Below, one piece after another: positions 44,287 through 54,068 of a stretch of DNA of 64,000 nucleotides. Position numbers and translations under genes: made by a program. The number at the start of each line of letters is the position of its first letter. Within the stretch, counting starts at the first letter, position 1. The notes beneath the pieces were generated by a model, which searched no databases, was not told the origin of the DNA, and worked only from the letters and a program-made list of their open reading frames with translations. Origin of the DNA: Neorhizobium lilium (lineage in GTDB: Bacteria; Pseudomonadota; Alphaproteobacteria; Rhizobiales; Rhizobiaceae). The stretch is taken from contig NZ_SBIP01000001.1 in NCBI RefSeq assembly GCF_004053875.1, positions 744,001 through 808,000 of the forward strand, written 5' to 3'.

Positions 44287-44889
44287 ATGAAGCCTTCCAC
44301 CATCAAAAGCCGCCCCCTCTATGGCACGCTCGCGCCGGTTCCGCAGGCAACGCAGCATATCGCCATTGTCGAAGGCGAGGGTGCGCTGGCCCTGGCCGAT
44401 GCCTTCGCCGGGCATGAGGCGCTTCGCCGGACAATCATACTCTTTTCGCCCATCGCACACCGCGCCGACCACGACCAGACGGCAGTTCTGACGTCTCTGT
44501 CCTGCGAGGCCCTGCATCTCGCATCGAATGTCCAGGAACTGCTCGGCACACTCGTGACGATCCTGTCGACGGCAACAATGGGAACCCGGCTCTATGTCAG
44601 CGGCAGCGAAGATTTCATCGGTCGCGTCACCAGCGAGGCGTTGCGCCAGGGCATAGAGATGGACGCGATACAAACGGAACATCGCGGTGCCCCGACACGG
44701 CGCGTCCAGTGCGTTCATTGCAAGGGCTTTATCGACGGAGTATCGGCAAGCCCTGCCCTCTGCCCTCATTGTGGTCTTCACCTTCTGGTTCGCGACCACT
44801 ACTCCCGTCGCCTCGGCGCCTTCATGGGCGTATCCATCGATGCGGAATCGCCGGGCGACCTACCCCCGCCGGAGGCATTCGGGGCATGA
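44287..44889 (+). CDS. dmmA: dimethylamine monooxygenase small subunit, DmmA family
   Basis: A 200-residue protein. The N-terminal about 140 residues resemble a Rossmann-like/flavodoxin-type fold (TLYVSGSEDFIGRVTSEALR-like segment near 105). The C-terminus carries a four-Cys knuckle CVHCKGF...CPHCGLHLLVRDHYSRR near residues 140-175, which would bind Zn or Fe. This domain pattern, next to a PDR/VanB reductase and a heme-PAS N-demethylase, identifies the DmmA subunit of dimethylamine monooxygenase. The stop overlaps the dmmB start (ATGA). Precise mechanism of this subunit is not established here. Confidence 0.82.
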   Translation: MKPSTIKSRPLYGTLAPVPQATQHIAIVEGEGALALADAFAGHEALRRTIILFSPIAHRADHDQTAVLTSLSCEALHLASNVQELLGTLVTILSTATMGTRLYVSGSEDFIGRVTSEALRQGIEMDAIQTEHRGAPTRRVQCVHCKGFIDGVSASPALCPHCGLHLLVRDHYSRRLGAFMGVSIDAESPGDLPPPEAFGA

Positions 44890-45866
44890 GCGGCGGTGTA
44901 CAATTCCCCGTCCGCGTGGCGGAAATCGAAGCCGTATCCCCGGCCGTCAAACGGCTGCGGCTGGAACGTCACGACGGCCCGTCGTTGCCGCCCTATTCGG
45001 CCGGCTCGCACACCGTGCTGACGCTGGAAGCACGGACTTTGGAGGGGGGAACCCGCCGGATCCGCAACGCCTATTCCCTGCTTGGCACGACGTTGGGCGG
45101 CGGTCCCGCCTATGAGATCGCGGTGCTTCGCAGCCCGCAGTCGCGCGGCGGCTCGGTCTTTATCCATGACCAGCTCGCGATTGGCGCGACACTGAGCATG
45201 TCGGCTCCCGTTAATCTTTTCCCCCTGCATCGGACGGCGCGCAGGCATGTTCTTGTCGCCGGCGGTATCGGAATCACGCCGATTGCGGCAATGGCACGCG
45301 AACTTGCAGCCGCCGGGCAGCCCTTCGAGCTGCATTACGCGATGCGCGACGAAGCTAGCGGTGCATTCGCCGCCGAGCTTGCAGCTCTGTACGGCCCTGC
45401 CATGCGCCTCTATGTCAGCCAGCGACAGGAACGCATTGCCGTGCGAGACATCCTCGCACACCAGCCGGTGGGCACGCATCTCTATGTCTGCGGGCCGGAG
45501 CGCATGATCGATGGCATCCTTGGCGATGCCCGGATCGCCGGATGGCCGGATAGCGCGCTGCATGCGGAACGCTTCCTCGCACCGGAGGGCGGCGAACCGT
45601 TCGCGGTCAAGCTTGCGCGCTCGGGCATCGCCACCCTCGTTGGCGAACACCAGACTCTTCTGGAAGCCATCGAGGCTGCCGGGGTGGATGCCCCCTATCT
45701 GTGCCGGGGCGGTGCCTGCGGACAATGCGAGACACCCATCGTCTCGGCCGATGGCACGCTGCTTCACGCAGACCACTTCCTTACGGATGACCAGAAAGCC
45801 TGTGGAAAGACCATCATGACGTGCGTTTCGCGGCTGCGCGGCCGAGAACTCGTACTCGACCTGTGA
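44886..45866 (+). CDS. dmmB: dimethylamine monooxygenase reductase subunit (PDR/VanB family), DmmB-like
   Basis: A 326-residue flavin/2Fe-2S oxidoreductase. Order: FAD/FMN barrel (RIRNAYSLLGTT near residue 55), NAD-binding half with HVLVAGGIGITPIAAMA near 122, and C-terminal plant-type ferredoxin domain with CRGGACGQCETP...C cysteines near 275-312. It passes electrons from NAD(P)H to the heme subunit. Real start is ATG 44886 within the dmmA stop; a longer frame is a shadow. It is followed 13 bp later by the heme-dependent N-demethylase gene. Confidence 0.87.
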   Translation: MSGGVQFPVRVAEIEAVSPAVKRLRLERHDGPSLPPYSAGSHTVLTLEARTLEGGTRRIRNAYSLLGTTLGGGPAYEIAVLRSPQSRGGSVFIHDQLAIGATLSMSAPVNLFPLHRTARRHVLVAGGIGITPIAAMARELAAAGQPFELHYAMRDEASGAFAAELAALYGPAMRLYVSQRQERIAVRDILAHQPVGTHLYVCGPERMIDGILGDARIAGWPDSALHAERFLAPEGGEPFAVKLARSGIATLVGEHQTLLEAIEAAGVDAPYLCRGGACGQCETPIVSADGTLLHADHFLTDDQKACGKTIMTCVSRLRGRELVLDL

Positions 45867-45879
45867 CCGGAGATCCATC

Positions 45880-46920
45880 ATGACCCTTTCATTTCATGCG
45901 GAAACTTTTCGCGACGACTACACGTTCGCGAACAGCCCGGCAGCGATCCGCGCATTTCCATTTCCGTTCGACCGCGACGCGTACATGTACACTGTCAATA
46001 TCGAGCAGCACGTTCCCGGCCCGGTCCAGTCGGCCACAGAGTTCCCGATCCACATCGATGAGCATTACGTCGCCGAAATGCGAGACAGGGCCATCACGCT
46101 TGCGGAAGATCCGCTCCGTTGCCAGTCGCTCCCGCACATGATGACGGCCGAATGGGATCTCCTCGAACTCCTGATGACGTCGATGGCGACACATTATCCC
46201 GCGCATTTCACGCTGTCTCGCGATGGTGACCGCTGGCACTGGATCAACCGTCCGATGGATGTCGACCAGACCTTCACCTTCGGTGATGTATCGACCCTTC
46301 CGCAGGGGCCGATGGAATATGTGACGCGCCAGTGCCAGGGCGATTTCTGCCTGCTCGACCAGCGGGAGGATAATCTCTGGATGGATGCGGGCATGGTGAC
46401 GAGCCAGGCCGACTGGTCGCTGGATTTCGACCTCGGCATGAATTTCATGGAATGGCATGCGCCGGTGCCGCTCGCCCATGATCTCGGCGTCTTCGAACGG
46501 GCACTGAAGTTCCTGCTCAATCTCCAGCACGGGTGCCCGGTGCGGCGGCTGAACTGGACGATGACCATCAATCCGCGCCTCGACACCAGCCCCGAAAACT
46601 ATCATCGCTGGGGAATCGACAAAGCGAGCGTGACGCCCGAAAACGTTGGCGACAAGGTACACTTACGTGTCGAACTCCAGGCTCTCTGGCGCCTGCCGCG
46701 TTCCAACGCCATCGTCTTCTCGATCCGAGGCTACCTCATCAAGATGGACGAGTTGGTCACGCAGAAGAAATGGGCACGGCGCTTTCACCGCGTGCTGGCG
46801 AGCCTTCCCCAGCCAATCGCCGACTACAAGGGACTTGGCCGCTTTCGCGACACCACGGTTGCCTGGCTGTCGCGCCATGATGACGGCCTTCCGACATCGC
46901 CGGGTTTTGCCCCGGACTGA
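45880..46920 (+). CDS. heme-dependent oxidative N-demethylase (DUF3445/HODM alpha) for dimethylamine
   Basis: A 346-residue DUF3445 protein, the heme-PAS catalytic subunit of oxidative N-demethylases that attack dimethylamine, forming methylamine and formaldehyde. Recognisable blocks are AEMRDRAITLAEDPLRCQSL near 65, VTRQCQGDFCLLDQREDNL near 147 and RRLNWTMTINPRLDTSPENY near 222. The C-terminal IVFSIRGYLIKMDELVTQ near 285 is typical of the family. It is coupled to dmmA and dmmB, which supply electrons. Confidence rests on the family and on context; the heme ligand cannot be read by eye. Confidence 0.83.
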   Translation: MTLSFHAETFRDDYTFANSPAAIRAFPFPFDRDAYMYTVNIEQHVPGPVQSATEFPIHIDEHYVAEMRDRAITLAEDPLRCQSLPHMMTAEWDLLELLMTSMATHYPAHFTLSRDGDRWHWINRPMDVDQTFTFGDVSTLPQGPMEYVTRQCQGDFCLLDQREDNLWMDAGMVTSQADWSLDFDLGMNFMEWHAPVPLAHDLGVFERALKFLLNLQHGCPVRRLNWTMTINPRLDTSPENYHRWGIDKASVTPENVGDKVHLRVELQALWRLPRSNAIVFSIRGYLIKMDELVTQKKWARRFHRVLASLPQPIADYKGLGRFRDTTVAWLSRHDDGLPTSPGFAPD

Positions 46921-46973
46921 ACCCTAACCACGAGCGACTGACCAAAAAACCTTTCATTGACGGGAGATATGAC

Positions 46974-48107
46974 ATGACCGCATCCTGGAGATTTTCGACC
47001 CTGGGCGACCGGCACCGGGGTCTTGGCTCGAACTTGGAAGACTGGAGCGGAATGGGTACCGCGTGGTCTTATGACGGCGATGCCAATCAGGAATATCTGG
47101 CCATTCGCACGAAGGCGGGCCTGATGGACGTTTCAGGCCTCAAGAAAGTGCACATTACCGGTGCCCATGCCGCCCATGTCATCGACCTTGCCACCACGCG
47201 CGACGTCGAGAAGATCTATCCCGGCAAGTCGGCCTACGCCTGCATGCTGAACGAAGCCGGCAAGTTCACCGACGACTGCATTATCTATCGAACGTCCCCG
47301 AATAGCTGGATGGTCGTTCACGGTTCGGGAACGGGCCACGAGGAGTTGCAGAAGGCCGCGATGGGGCGTGACGTTTCCATTCGATTCGACGACAACCTGC
47401 ACGATTTGTCGTTGCAAGGGCCGCTGGCCGTCGATTATCTCGCACGGCATGTTCCCGGCATTCGTGACCTGCCCTATTTCCATCATATGCAGACACGCCT
47501 TTTCGGCCTGCCCGTGATGATCTCGCGGACCGGTTATACGGGGGAGCGTGGCTATGAAATTTTCTGCCGCGGCCAGGATGCGCCGGCGATCTGGGACCGT
47601 ATTCTTGAAGAAGGCGCAGAGATGGGGATCATTCCCTGCCGCTTTACCACGCTCGACATGTTGCGGGTGGAAAGTTACCTCCTGTTTTACCCTTACGACA
47701 ATTCGCAGAAATACCCCTTTGCCAACGAAGGCCCGGGTGACACGCTCTGGGAGCTTGGCCTCGATTTTACCGTCAGTCCAGGTAAGACCGGTTTCCGTGG
47801 TGCCGAAGAACATGCCCGTCTGAGAGGTCGCGAGCGCTTCAAAATCTTCGGACTGTTGCTGGAAGGAACTGCGCCCGCCGACGAGGGCGCACCGGTCATT
47901 CGTGACGGGAAACAGGTCGGCGTTGCTACATGCGGCATGTTTTCCCCGATCACGGGCATGTCGATGGCCATCGCTCGCCTTGCTGTCGATTGCGCCATGC
48001 CCGGCACTAAGCTCGAAGTGGCCAATGCCAGCGGCGCGATTGGTGCCGTGGCTCATGCGCTGCCTTTCGACGACCCGAAGAAACTCAAGCGTACTGCCAA
48101 GGGCTGA
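46974..48107 (+). CDS. GcvT-like aminomethyltransferase family protein (THF-dependent)
   Basis: A 377-residue GcvT-fold protein. Blocks: AIRTKAGLMDVSGLKKVHIT near residue 45, CMLNEAGKFTDDCIIYRTSP near 92, and RTGYTGERGYEIFC near 185, with the C-terminal barrel (GLLLEGTAPADEGAPVIRDG). GcvT folds bind tetrahydrofolate and accept one-carbon units. Between the HODM and tmm genes, the likely role is capturing formaldehyde released by dimethylamine or TMAO demethylation as 5,10-methylene-THF. It is a separate protein from the GcvT domains of Tdm and of MgdC. It is also similar to DmdA-type demethylases, but no DMSP context is present. Confidence 0.82.
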   Translation: MTASWRFSTLGDRHRGLGSNLEDWSGMGTAWSYDGDANQEYLAIRTKAGLMDVSGLKKVHITGAHAAHVIDLATTRDVEKIYPGKSAYACMLNEAGKFTDDCIIYRTSPNSWMVVHGSGTGHEELQKAAMGRDVSIRFDDNLHDLSLQGPLAVDYLARHVPGIRDLPYFHHMQTRLFGLPVMISRTGYTGERGYEIFCRGQDAPAIWDRILEEGAEMGIIPCRFTTLDMLRVESYLLFYPYDNSQKYPFANEGPGDTLWELGLDFTVSPGKTGFRGAEEHARLRGRERFKIFGLLLEGTAPADEGAPVIRDGKQVGVATCGMFSPITGMSMAIARLAVDCAMPGTKLEVANASGAIGAVAHALPFDDPKKLKRTAKG

Positions 48108-48174
48108 AACGAATATGTGTCCGGTTTGACACGTTTATGTGCAGCTGGGCCACGCTATCATTGGAGATTGAGAC

Positions 48175-49530
48175 ATGAAGAAACGCGTTGCCGTGATCGG
48201 TGCCGGCCCGAGTGGTTTAGCTGTTCTGAGGGCCTTCGAAACGGCCAGGAGGGCCGGTGTGGACGTGCCTGAAGTCGTGTGCTTCGAAAAGCAGAGCAAT
48301 TGGGGTGGCCTTTGGAACTACACATGGCGCACCGGGCTCGACGAATTCGGCGAGCCTGTCCATGGTTCGATGTACCGCTATCTTTGGTCGAACGGGCCAA
48401 AGGAATGCCTGGAATTTGCCGATTATTCTTTCAAGGAACACTTCGGCCGCGTCATCCCATCCTACCCGCCCCGCGCCGTATTGCACCACTATATCGCTGG
48501 CCGCGTGGAGAAGAGCGGCGTGCGCGCCTATATTCGTTTCCTCACGCCCGTGCGCAATGTCGTCTGGTCGCAGGAGACGCAAACATTTTCCGTCACCGTC
48601 AAGGATCTCCAGAAGGACGAGCACTACACCGAGCAGTTCGATGATGTGGTGGTTGCAAACGGGCACTTCTCCGTGCCGAATATCCCCTCTTTCCCCGGCG
48701 TCGAGGGCTTCCTCGGTCGTGTGATGCATGCCCACGATTTTCGTGCGGCAGATGAATTCACCGGAAAGAGCGTCTTGCTTGTCGGTTCCAGCTATTCCGC
48801 CGAGGACATCGGCACGCAATGCCATAAATATGGCGCGGCATCCGTTACCTTCAGCTACCGAACCAAGCCGATGGGCTTCGACTGGCCCGAGACTTTCGAG
48901 GAAAAACCGCTGGTCGCGCGTTTCATCGGCAAGACCGCCCACTTCATCGACGGCACCAGCAAGGACGTCGATGCCGTGGTGTTTTGCACGGGTTACCAGC
49001 ATTCTTTCCCCTTCCTGCCCGACGATTTGCGCCTGAAGACTAACAACAGGCTCTATCCTCTGGGCCTTTACAAAGGTATCGTCTGGGAACCGAACCCGCA
49101 TCTTTTCTACATCGGTATGCAGGATCAATATTACACGTTCAACATGTTCGACGCTCAGGCCTGGTTTGCACGCGACGTGATCCTTGGACGTATCGCTCTT
49201 CCCGACGATGCGACACGCGATGCGGACATCAAGGAGTGGCGTGCGCGGGAGGAGACCCTGACCAACCCGTTCGAGGCGATCGACTACCAGACCGATTACG
49301 TTCGCGACCTAGTCTCGGCGACCGATTATCCCGAATTCGACGTGGACAAGGTCGCCGAGTTGTTCAAGGAATGGGAACACCACAAGGTCGAGGGAATCCT
49401 GACCTACCGGAACAAGTCATATCCGTCCGTATTCACCGGCGACATGGCGCCGGCACACCACACGCCATGGATGGACGCACTCGACGATTCGCTCGAAGCG
49501 TTCCTCAGTGTGCAGAAATCGGCGGAATAG
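48175..49530 (+). CDS. tmm: trimethylamine monooxygenase
   Basis: A 451-residue class-B flavin monooxygenase. FAD motif GAGPSG at residues 9-14; the FMO fingerprint F-x-G-x3-H-x3-F as [11 protein letters not shown] near 181; the NADPH-binding GSSYSA near 203; and TGY in [13 protein letters not shown] near 273. It converts trimethylamine to trimethylamine N-oxide using NADPH and O2. FMO family plus close linkage to Tdm, DMA and methylamine genes supports Tmm rather than a Baeyer-Villiger or amine FMO of other type. GGAG lies seven bases before the ATG. It is 45 bp upstream of tdm. Confidence 0.9.
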   Translation: MKKRVAVIGAGPSGLAVLRAFETARRAGVDVPEVVCFEKQSNWGGLWNYTWRTGLDEFGEPVHGSMYRYLWSNGPKECLEFADYSFKEHFGRVIPSYPPRAVLHHYIAGRVEKSGVRAYIRFLTPVRNVVWSQETQTFSVTVKDLQKDEHYTEQFDDVVVANGHFSVPNIPSFPGVEGFLGRVMHAHDFRAADEFTGKSVLLVGSSYSAEDIGTQCHKYGAASVTFSYRTKPMGFDWPETFEEKPLVARFIGKTAHFIDGTSKDVDAVVFCTGYQHSFPFLPDDLRLKTNNRLYPLGLYKGIVWEPNPHLFYIGMQDQYYTFNMFDAQAWFARDVILGRIALPDDATRDADIKEWRAREETLTNPFEAIDYQTDYVRDLVSATDYPEFDVDKVAELFKEWEHHKVEGILTYRNKSYPSVFTGDMAPAHHTPWMDALDDSLEAFLSVQKSAE

Positions 49531-49575
49531 ACCGCTGAAGGCAAAACGGAAACAGGGCGGGGAGAGGAACCGAGC

Positions 49576-51972
49576 ATGACGAGGGTCTGGACGAGCGGCG
49601 CGATGCAGACCGGCACACCTGTAACGGCCTTCCGGCCGACCTCTGCTATCGTCAGGGGTGGACAGGCACGTCTCTTCGCGCTCCGTACTGGCGACAGGGT
49701 GACGCTGCGCAATATCGAGGGCGCGCAGCCCGTGGAAATCCACGGCTTCGGTCCGCCGGAAAGCCTGCTGGGCTGGAAGGGAAGCGGAGTGCCGGTCCAG
49801 ACCATTTCGTTTTCGGCTGACGAGATCTCCGCCACCATCGCGCACATGCCGCAAGTCCAGGGCGAAAAGCCCGGCCTGTCGATCGCCGTGTTCGATGTGG
49901 CAACGCCCGCTGGTACTGCCTTGACGTTGGAGGCGCGGGATGACCTCCTTTGCGTCATCGTCGTTCCCGGCAGACCGATGGCCCCTGATGCACAGGATAC
50001 GACCACCGATATCCTTGTGGATATCCTTCCACAAACGGAGCGGTCCGGCGAAATGCCGCCGCCGCTTGCCCCTGAAGTCGTGACCGATCTGCGCATCAAG
50101 GCGGCGACCGCTTCGGCTTTCCGGGTCAAGGCCGGCCAATATATCCAGGTTATCGACGTCGACGGACGCCAATGCTCGGATTTTCTGGCCTTCGATGCGT
50201 CGGATCTTGACGCTGGCGAGGAGTATGGCATCGACCCGACGACGACACGAACGCTGATGGGATCGAGTTTTTCCGGCCCCGGCCTGCATTCGAAATATTT
50301 CGACGCGCGCATGCGGCCGCTGGTGGAAGTCGTCCAGGACACGGTCGGGCGGCACGACACATTTCTGCTCGCCTGCACGGCGAAATACTACGAGGACATG
50401 GGATACCCCGGTCATTCCAATTGCACGGAGAACTTCAACCGGGTTCTTGCCCCCTTCGGTATTGAGGAGCGCAAGGGCTGGCCGGCGATCAATTTCTTCT
50501 ACAACACCTTCGTTGATGCCCACGACCGGATATCGATGGACGAGCCATGGTCGCGGCCCGGCGATTACGTGTTGCTCCGGGCGCTGACCGATCTCGTTTG
50601 CGCCACATCATCCTGCGCCGATGATATCGATCCGGCGAACGGCTGGGTACCAACCGATGTTCACGTGCGCGTCTATGACGCCGCCTGCCCGTTTCAAAAG
50701 GGAAGCGCCCACCGCATGACACATGACGCAGAACCCCGCATGAGCCGGGAAACCGGTTTCCACCCGCGGACCTCCGCGCTGACCCGCAAGTTCGAGGACT
50801 ACCGCGGCTTCTGGCTGGCGAGTTGCTACAATGATGCCGGCCCGATCCAGGAATATTGGGCTTGCCGCGAACGCGCCGTCATCATCGACCTTTCCGCGCT
50901 GCGCAAGTTCGAGATCACCGGCCCGGACGCCGAGGATCTCATGCAGCTCGCCGTTCCCCGGAACGTCAAAAAGCTTGCTGTCGGACAGATCGTCTATACG
51001 CCGCTGACCTATGAAACGGGCGGCATGATCGACGACGGCACAATTTTCCGTTTGGGAGCCCACAATTTTCGATGGGTCTGCGGCGACGAATTTTCCGGCG
51101 TCTGGCTGCGCGAACTTGCAGAGAAACACGGGCTCAAGGCCTTCGTGCGCAATTCCAGCGATCAACTTCACAATATCGCCGTCCAAGGCCCCCGGTCGCG
51201 CGACATCCTCAAGCGCGTCACGATCACGCCCCCGCATCAGCCGACACTAAACGAGTTGAAATGGTTCCGCTTCACTATCGGCCGCATCGCCGATCGGCCG
51301 GTTCTCGTCTCGCGCACCGGATACACCGGCGAACTCGGTTATGAGGTCTGGTGTCACCCGCAGGACGCTGTCACCGTATGGGATGCAATCATGACGGTCG
51401 GAGAGCCCGAGGGCCTGACGCCGATGGGACTCCTGGCTCTGGACATGGTTCGCATCGAGGCCGGCCTCGTCTTTGCCGGATACGACTTCTCCGATGAGAC
51501 CGACCCGTTCGAAGCCGGTATCGGCTTCACCATCCCGAAAGAAAAGCCCGACGCCTATGTGGGCGACGCCGCCATCGCGCGTCGCAGCGCTTACCCGCAC
51601 CGCCTTATGGTCGGCCTCGACATCGCCGGCAACGAGCCTATCGGCCACGGGGATAGCGTTTATGTTGGACGCGCCCAGGTCGGTGTCGTTACCAGCGCCG
51701 TCAAATCACCCATTCTCGGCCGTAGCATTGCGCTTGCCCGCGTTGACGTCACCTCCGGGGAGATCGGAACGGCGGTGGAGATAGGCAAGCTCGACGGTCA
51801 TCAAAAGCGCGTCCCTGCCACCGTCGTTCGGTTCCCGCATTTCGATCCACAGAAAACCCGCGTCCGGACGGAAGCACCTGTCGAGAATACCGGTAGCGGG
51901 ATCGCGCCCGAGGCAAGTCGGGCAACAACGGTGACAGACGATCCACGCGGGGCGGCCAACAGGGACGGCTGA
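49576..51972 (+). CDS. tdm: trimethylamine N-oxide demethylase
   Basis: A 798-residue two-domain enzyme. The N-terminal half is a DUF1989 domain (IQVIDVDGRQCSDFLAFDAS near residue 190, CTAKYYEDMGYPGHSNCTEN near 272, LVCATSSCADDIDPANGW near 341). Its Cys residues are those expected to bind the zinc. The C-terminal half is a GcvT/THF domain (RERAVIIDLSALRKFEITGP near 432, ISRTGYTGELGYEVWCHPQD-like block near 575). It splits TMAO into dimethylamine and formaldehyde, the second domain capturing the C1 unit on THF. The domain order and length match the characterised Tdm enzymes from Methylocella and Ruegeria. It is the last intact gene of the forward operon; a broken LysR gene follows. Confidence 0.92.
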   Translation: MTRVWTSGAMQTGTPVTAFRPTSAIVRGGQARLFALRTGDRVTLRNIEGAQPVEIHGFGPPESLLGWKGSGVPVQTISFSADEISATIAHMPQVQGEKPGLSIAVFDVATPAGTALTLEARDDLLCVIVVPGRPMAPDAQDTTTDILVDILPQTERSGEMPPPLAPEVVTDLRIKAATASAFRVKAGQYIQVIDVDGRQCSDFLAFDASDLDAGEEYGIDPTTTRTLMGSSFSGPGLHSKYFDARMRPLVEVVQDTVGRHDTFLLACTAKYYEDMGYPGHSNCTENFNRVLAPFGIEERKGWPAINFFYNTFVDAHDRISMDEPWSRPGDYVLLRALTDLVCATSSCADDIDPANGWVPTDVHVRVYDAACPFQKGSAHRMTHDAEPRMSRETGFHPRTSALTRKFEDYRGFWLASCYNDAGPIQEYWACRERAVIIDLSALRKFEITGPDAEDLMQLAVPRNVKKLAVGQIVYTPLTYETGGMIDDGTIFRLGAHNFRWVCGDEFSGVWLRELAEKHGLKAFVRNSSDQLHNIAVQGPRSRDILKRVTITPPHQPTLNELKWFRFTIGRIADRPVLVSRTGYTGELGYEVWCHPQDAVTVWDAIMTVGEPEGLTPMGLLALDMVRIEAGLVFAGYDFSDETDPFEAGIGFTIPKEKPDAYVGDAAIARRSAYPHRLMVGLDIAGNEPIGHGDSVYVGRAQVGVVTSAVKSPILGRSIALARVDVTSGEIGTAVEIGKLDGHQKRVPATVVRFPHFDPQKTRVRTEAPVENTGSGIAPEASRATTVTDDPRGAANRDG

Positions 51973-51991
51973 ACCGCCTCTCTTTCTAAGC

Positions 51992-52750
51992 ATGCGAAGG
52001 CTTCCAGCTTATCAGCGATAAGGGTATTTGAAGTCGTCGGGCAGACTCGAAGCTTCACACGGGTGGCCGAACGTCTGAACCTGACGCAGAGTGCCGTCAG
52101 CAAGCAAATCAAGAATCTCGAAGATGACATCCGCGAGCCGCTGATCATTCGCCACCACCATCGTCTCGAGTTGACGCCGGCCGGTCTAGCGCTTCTGGAA
52201 ACGATCCCGCAGGCGTTCCACAACATCGAGACATCCCTGAAAAACAGAGCCAGCACAGGCTGCGGATCAACGTTCCGCCGACCTTCGCAAAACGCTGGCT
52301 GGTGCCGCGGCTCGCCAGTCTCAAGCGCAGTCTGCCGGAGATCGACATCAGCATCAGTACCGAGCTTTCCGACAGTCTGGCGGACCGAAGCTTGCTCGAC
52401 TGTGCCATCGGGTTCGGCAATGGAGAATGGCCGACACTCGATTCAAGCCTGTTGATGAGCGAAAACCACATCGTCTTTGCCACACCTTCGCTGATCGCAG
52501 GAAAAGCACTGGCGACGCCCAGGGATCTTTCGCAATTCACGTTCCTGCATGTTCTCGCCTCGTCCGACCAACGGGACCGCACCTGGAGACACTGGTTGGA
52601 CGCAAGCGGTTTTTCCAGCAGACGCGGCCGGGGAGAGGTCGTCTCTCCACCCGTTCTTATCTTTCCGTCACCTGTCGCCTTTTTTGGCGATCGCAGCCAG
52701 AGAGGTGAAAGACCATGGGCAACTACCGCAGCTTCTACGCCGGGCGCTTC
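51992..52750 (+). pseudogene. LysR-family regulator, multiply frameshifted
   Basis: The first ATG (51992) reads MRRLPA then goes out of frame. The next frame carries a textbook LysR HTH: AIRVFEVVGQTRSFTRVAER, LNLTQSAVSKQIKNLEDDI. The next frame continues with LRINVPPTFAKRWLVPRLAS, LKRSLPEIDISISTELSDSL, LLMSENHIVFATPSLIAGKA and RTWRHWLDASGF. At least three frame changes are needed (near 52010, 52250 and 52610). The family is certain, the gene is not functional as read. It would have been the regulator of an adjacent operon. Confidence 0.8.
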
Positions 52751-52852
52751 GTCGATGCATCTATTTTTCCCAACATCACGGCTGGCAACATCAATGCGCC
52801 GACAATGATGGTTGCGGAAAAGGGAGCGGATCTAATTCTTCAATCGTCCTGA
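52715..52852 (+). CDS. small 45-residue ORF, unknown
   Basis: ATG at 52715 preceded by AGAGGTG eight bases upstream; encodes [20 protein letters not shown] and ends [10 protein letters not shown]. It overlaps the decayed LysR gene in another frame. I do not recognise it. It may be a leftover of an older gene or a chance ORF. Ribosome-binding site is good, but composition alone is weak evidence. Confidence 0.25.
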   Translation: MGNYRSFYAGRFVDASIFPNITAGNINAPTMMVAEKGADLILQSS

Positions 52853-52997
52853 TAAGGCTTTGCTTTCGCAATCCCATCGACCGCACGTGCGCAAGGGCAA
52901 TACGCCTCTTTATTACGCGCGCAACGTCCGACGGCATGGATCACAACCGTTTCATATCCTTCAAATTCGTTGTGGACCGACACTGAAAGGAATACTG

Positions 52998-53972
52998 TCA
53001 ATCTTCAAGGAACTTCACCCGAAAAGCGCCGGGAGATTTGCCAAGCACAGCCTTGCAGACGCGAGACAAATGACTTGAGCTGGAAAAGCCGGTGGCAAAA
53101 GCGATTTCCGAGATCGACAGGGCACTTTGCTTGAGCAGGTTCTGCGCGTGGCGCAGACGGATCAGGCGATAGGTTTCGAGAAAACCCTTGCCCAGTTGCT
53201 CGGTGAAAAGCCGGTCGAGATGGCGCACGCTGACGCCGCCCGATTGCGCAAGCGTGGCGCGATCCAAGGGATGTTCGATGGTGGCTTCCATTTTTTCAAG
53301 AACGGTCAGCAAGGCCGGATGATGGGTGCCGAACCGTTGCGCGGTCGAACCACGCTGTGGCGCGGTCGGCTCGGCGATGGCCGTGTGCAGATACCAGTCG
53401 CTGACCCTGCGGGCGAAATGCGAGCCCATTCGCTGCGAAATCATCGCATGCATCATGTCGAGAGGTGCGATACCGCCGCCGCATGTCACCCGGTCACCAT
53501 CGATGACGTAGCGCGCTTGACGCGGGTTGAGATGCGGGAAAGCCTCTTTGAAGACGCCAGCGTGCTCCCAATGGATGGTGAAATCGCGATTTTCCAGCAG
53601 ACCGGCAGCCGCCAGAACATAAGCACCGCTGGAGATTGCTCCAATCCGCACCCCTTGCCGCGAGAGCTTTCGCAGAGCTGAGTAGAGACCGCCTTGATCG
53701 CCCCAATCCGCGTGGCCACCACCGGCGCATACGAAAACCGTGTGACAGGCGCTACCATGCGCCATCAACTCACGACATTCGACACTGAGGCCTGACGAAC
53801 TGTGCACGGATTGACCGCTGGCGGACAAGGCCACCGGTTCATAGAGAGGCAGGCCAGCGATCAGATTGGCGGCACGCAAAGGTTCGGTCGCGGAGGCATA
53901 AGACATCAGCGCGAAATTGGGCATCAGAACAAAACCGATGCGTTGCAGCATGGAAGTATTAGACCGTTTCAT
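52998..53972 (-). CDS. GlxA-family AraC-type transcriptional regulator (DJ-1/PfpI fold + HTH)
   Basis: 324 residues. The N-terminal DJ-1/PfpI-like domain (residues about 8-185; RIGFVLMPNFALMSYASATE, CAGGGHADWG, IGAISSGAYVLAAAGLLENR) lacks the cysteine nucleophile of active members, which reads Ser-Ser (AISSGAYV). The C-terminal AraC HTH pair (residues about 225-320) shows VSVRHLDRLFTEQLGKGFLE, RLRHAQNLLKQSALSISEIA and FATGFSSSSHLSRVCKAVLG. GlxA/GbdR/CdhR-type members sense betaine, choline or carnitine derivatives. It diverges from mgdA with only 96 bp between, so it probably controls the mgd operon. Its gene has no partner of the same orientation upstream. Confidence 0.88.
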   Translation of the reverse strand: MKRSNTSMLQRIGFVLMPNFALMSYASATEPLRAANLIAGLPLYEPVALSASGQSVHSSSGLSVECRELMAHGSACHTVFVCAGGGHADWGDQGGLYSALRKLSRQGVRIGAISSGAYVLAAAGLLENRDFTIHWEHAGVFKEAFPHLNPRQARYVIDGDRVTCGGGIAPLDMMHAMISQRMGSHFARRVSDWYLHTAIAEPTAPQRGSTAQRFGTHHPALLTVLEKMEATIEHPLDRATLAQSGGVSVRHLDRLFTEQLGKGFLETYRLIRLRHAQNLLKQSALSISEIAFATGFSSSSHLSRVCKAVLGKSPGAFRVKFLED

Positions 53973-54068
53973 GGCCCATTTCTATCTGAAAACGTCTCTT
54001 TCATGCAATCAACATCGGCAACCGAAGCCTACACTCGCTGCAACATTATCGAGAGATGCGGCGATCAC

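Noticed and set aside
48126..48161. TTGACA with TATCAT as a sigma-70 promoter for tmm
   Set aside because: Spacer is 24 bp, too long for a canonical promoter.
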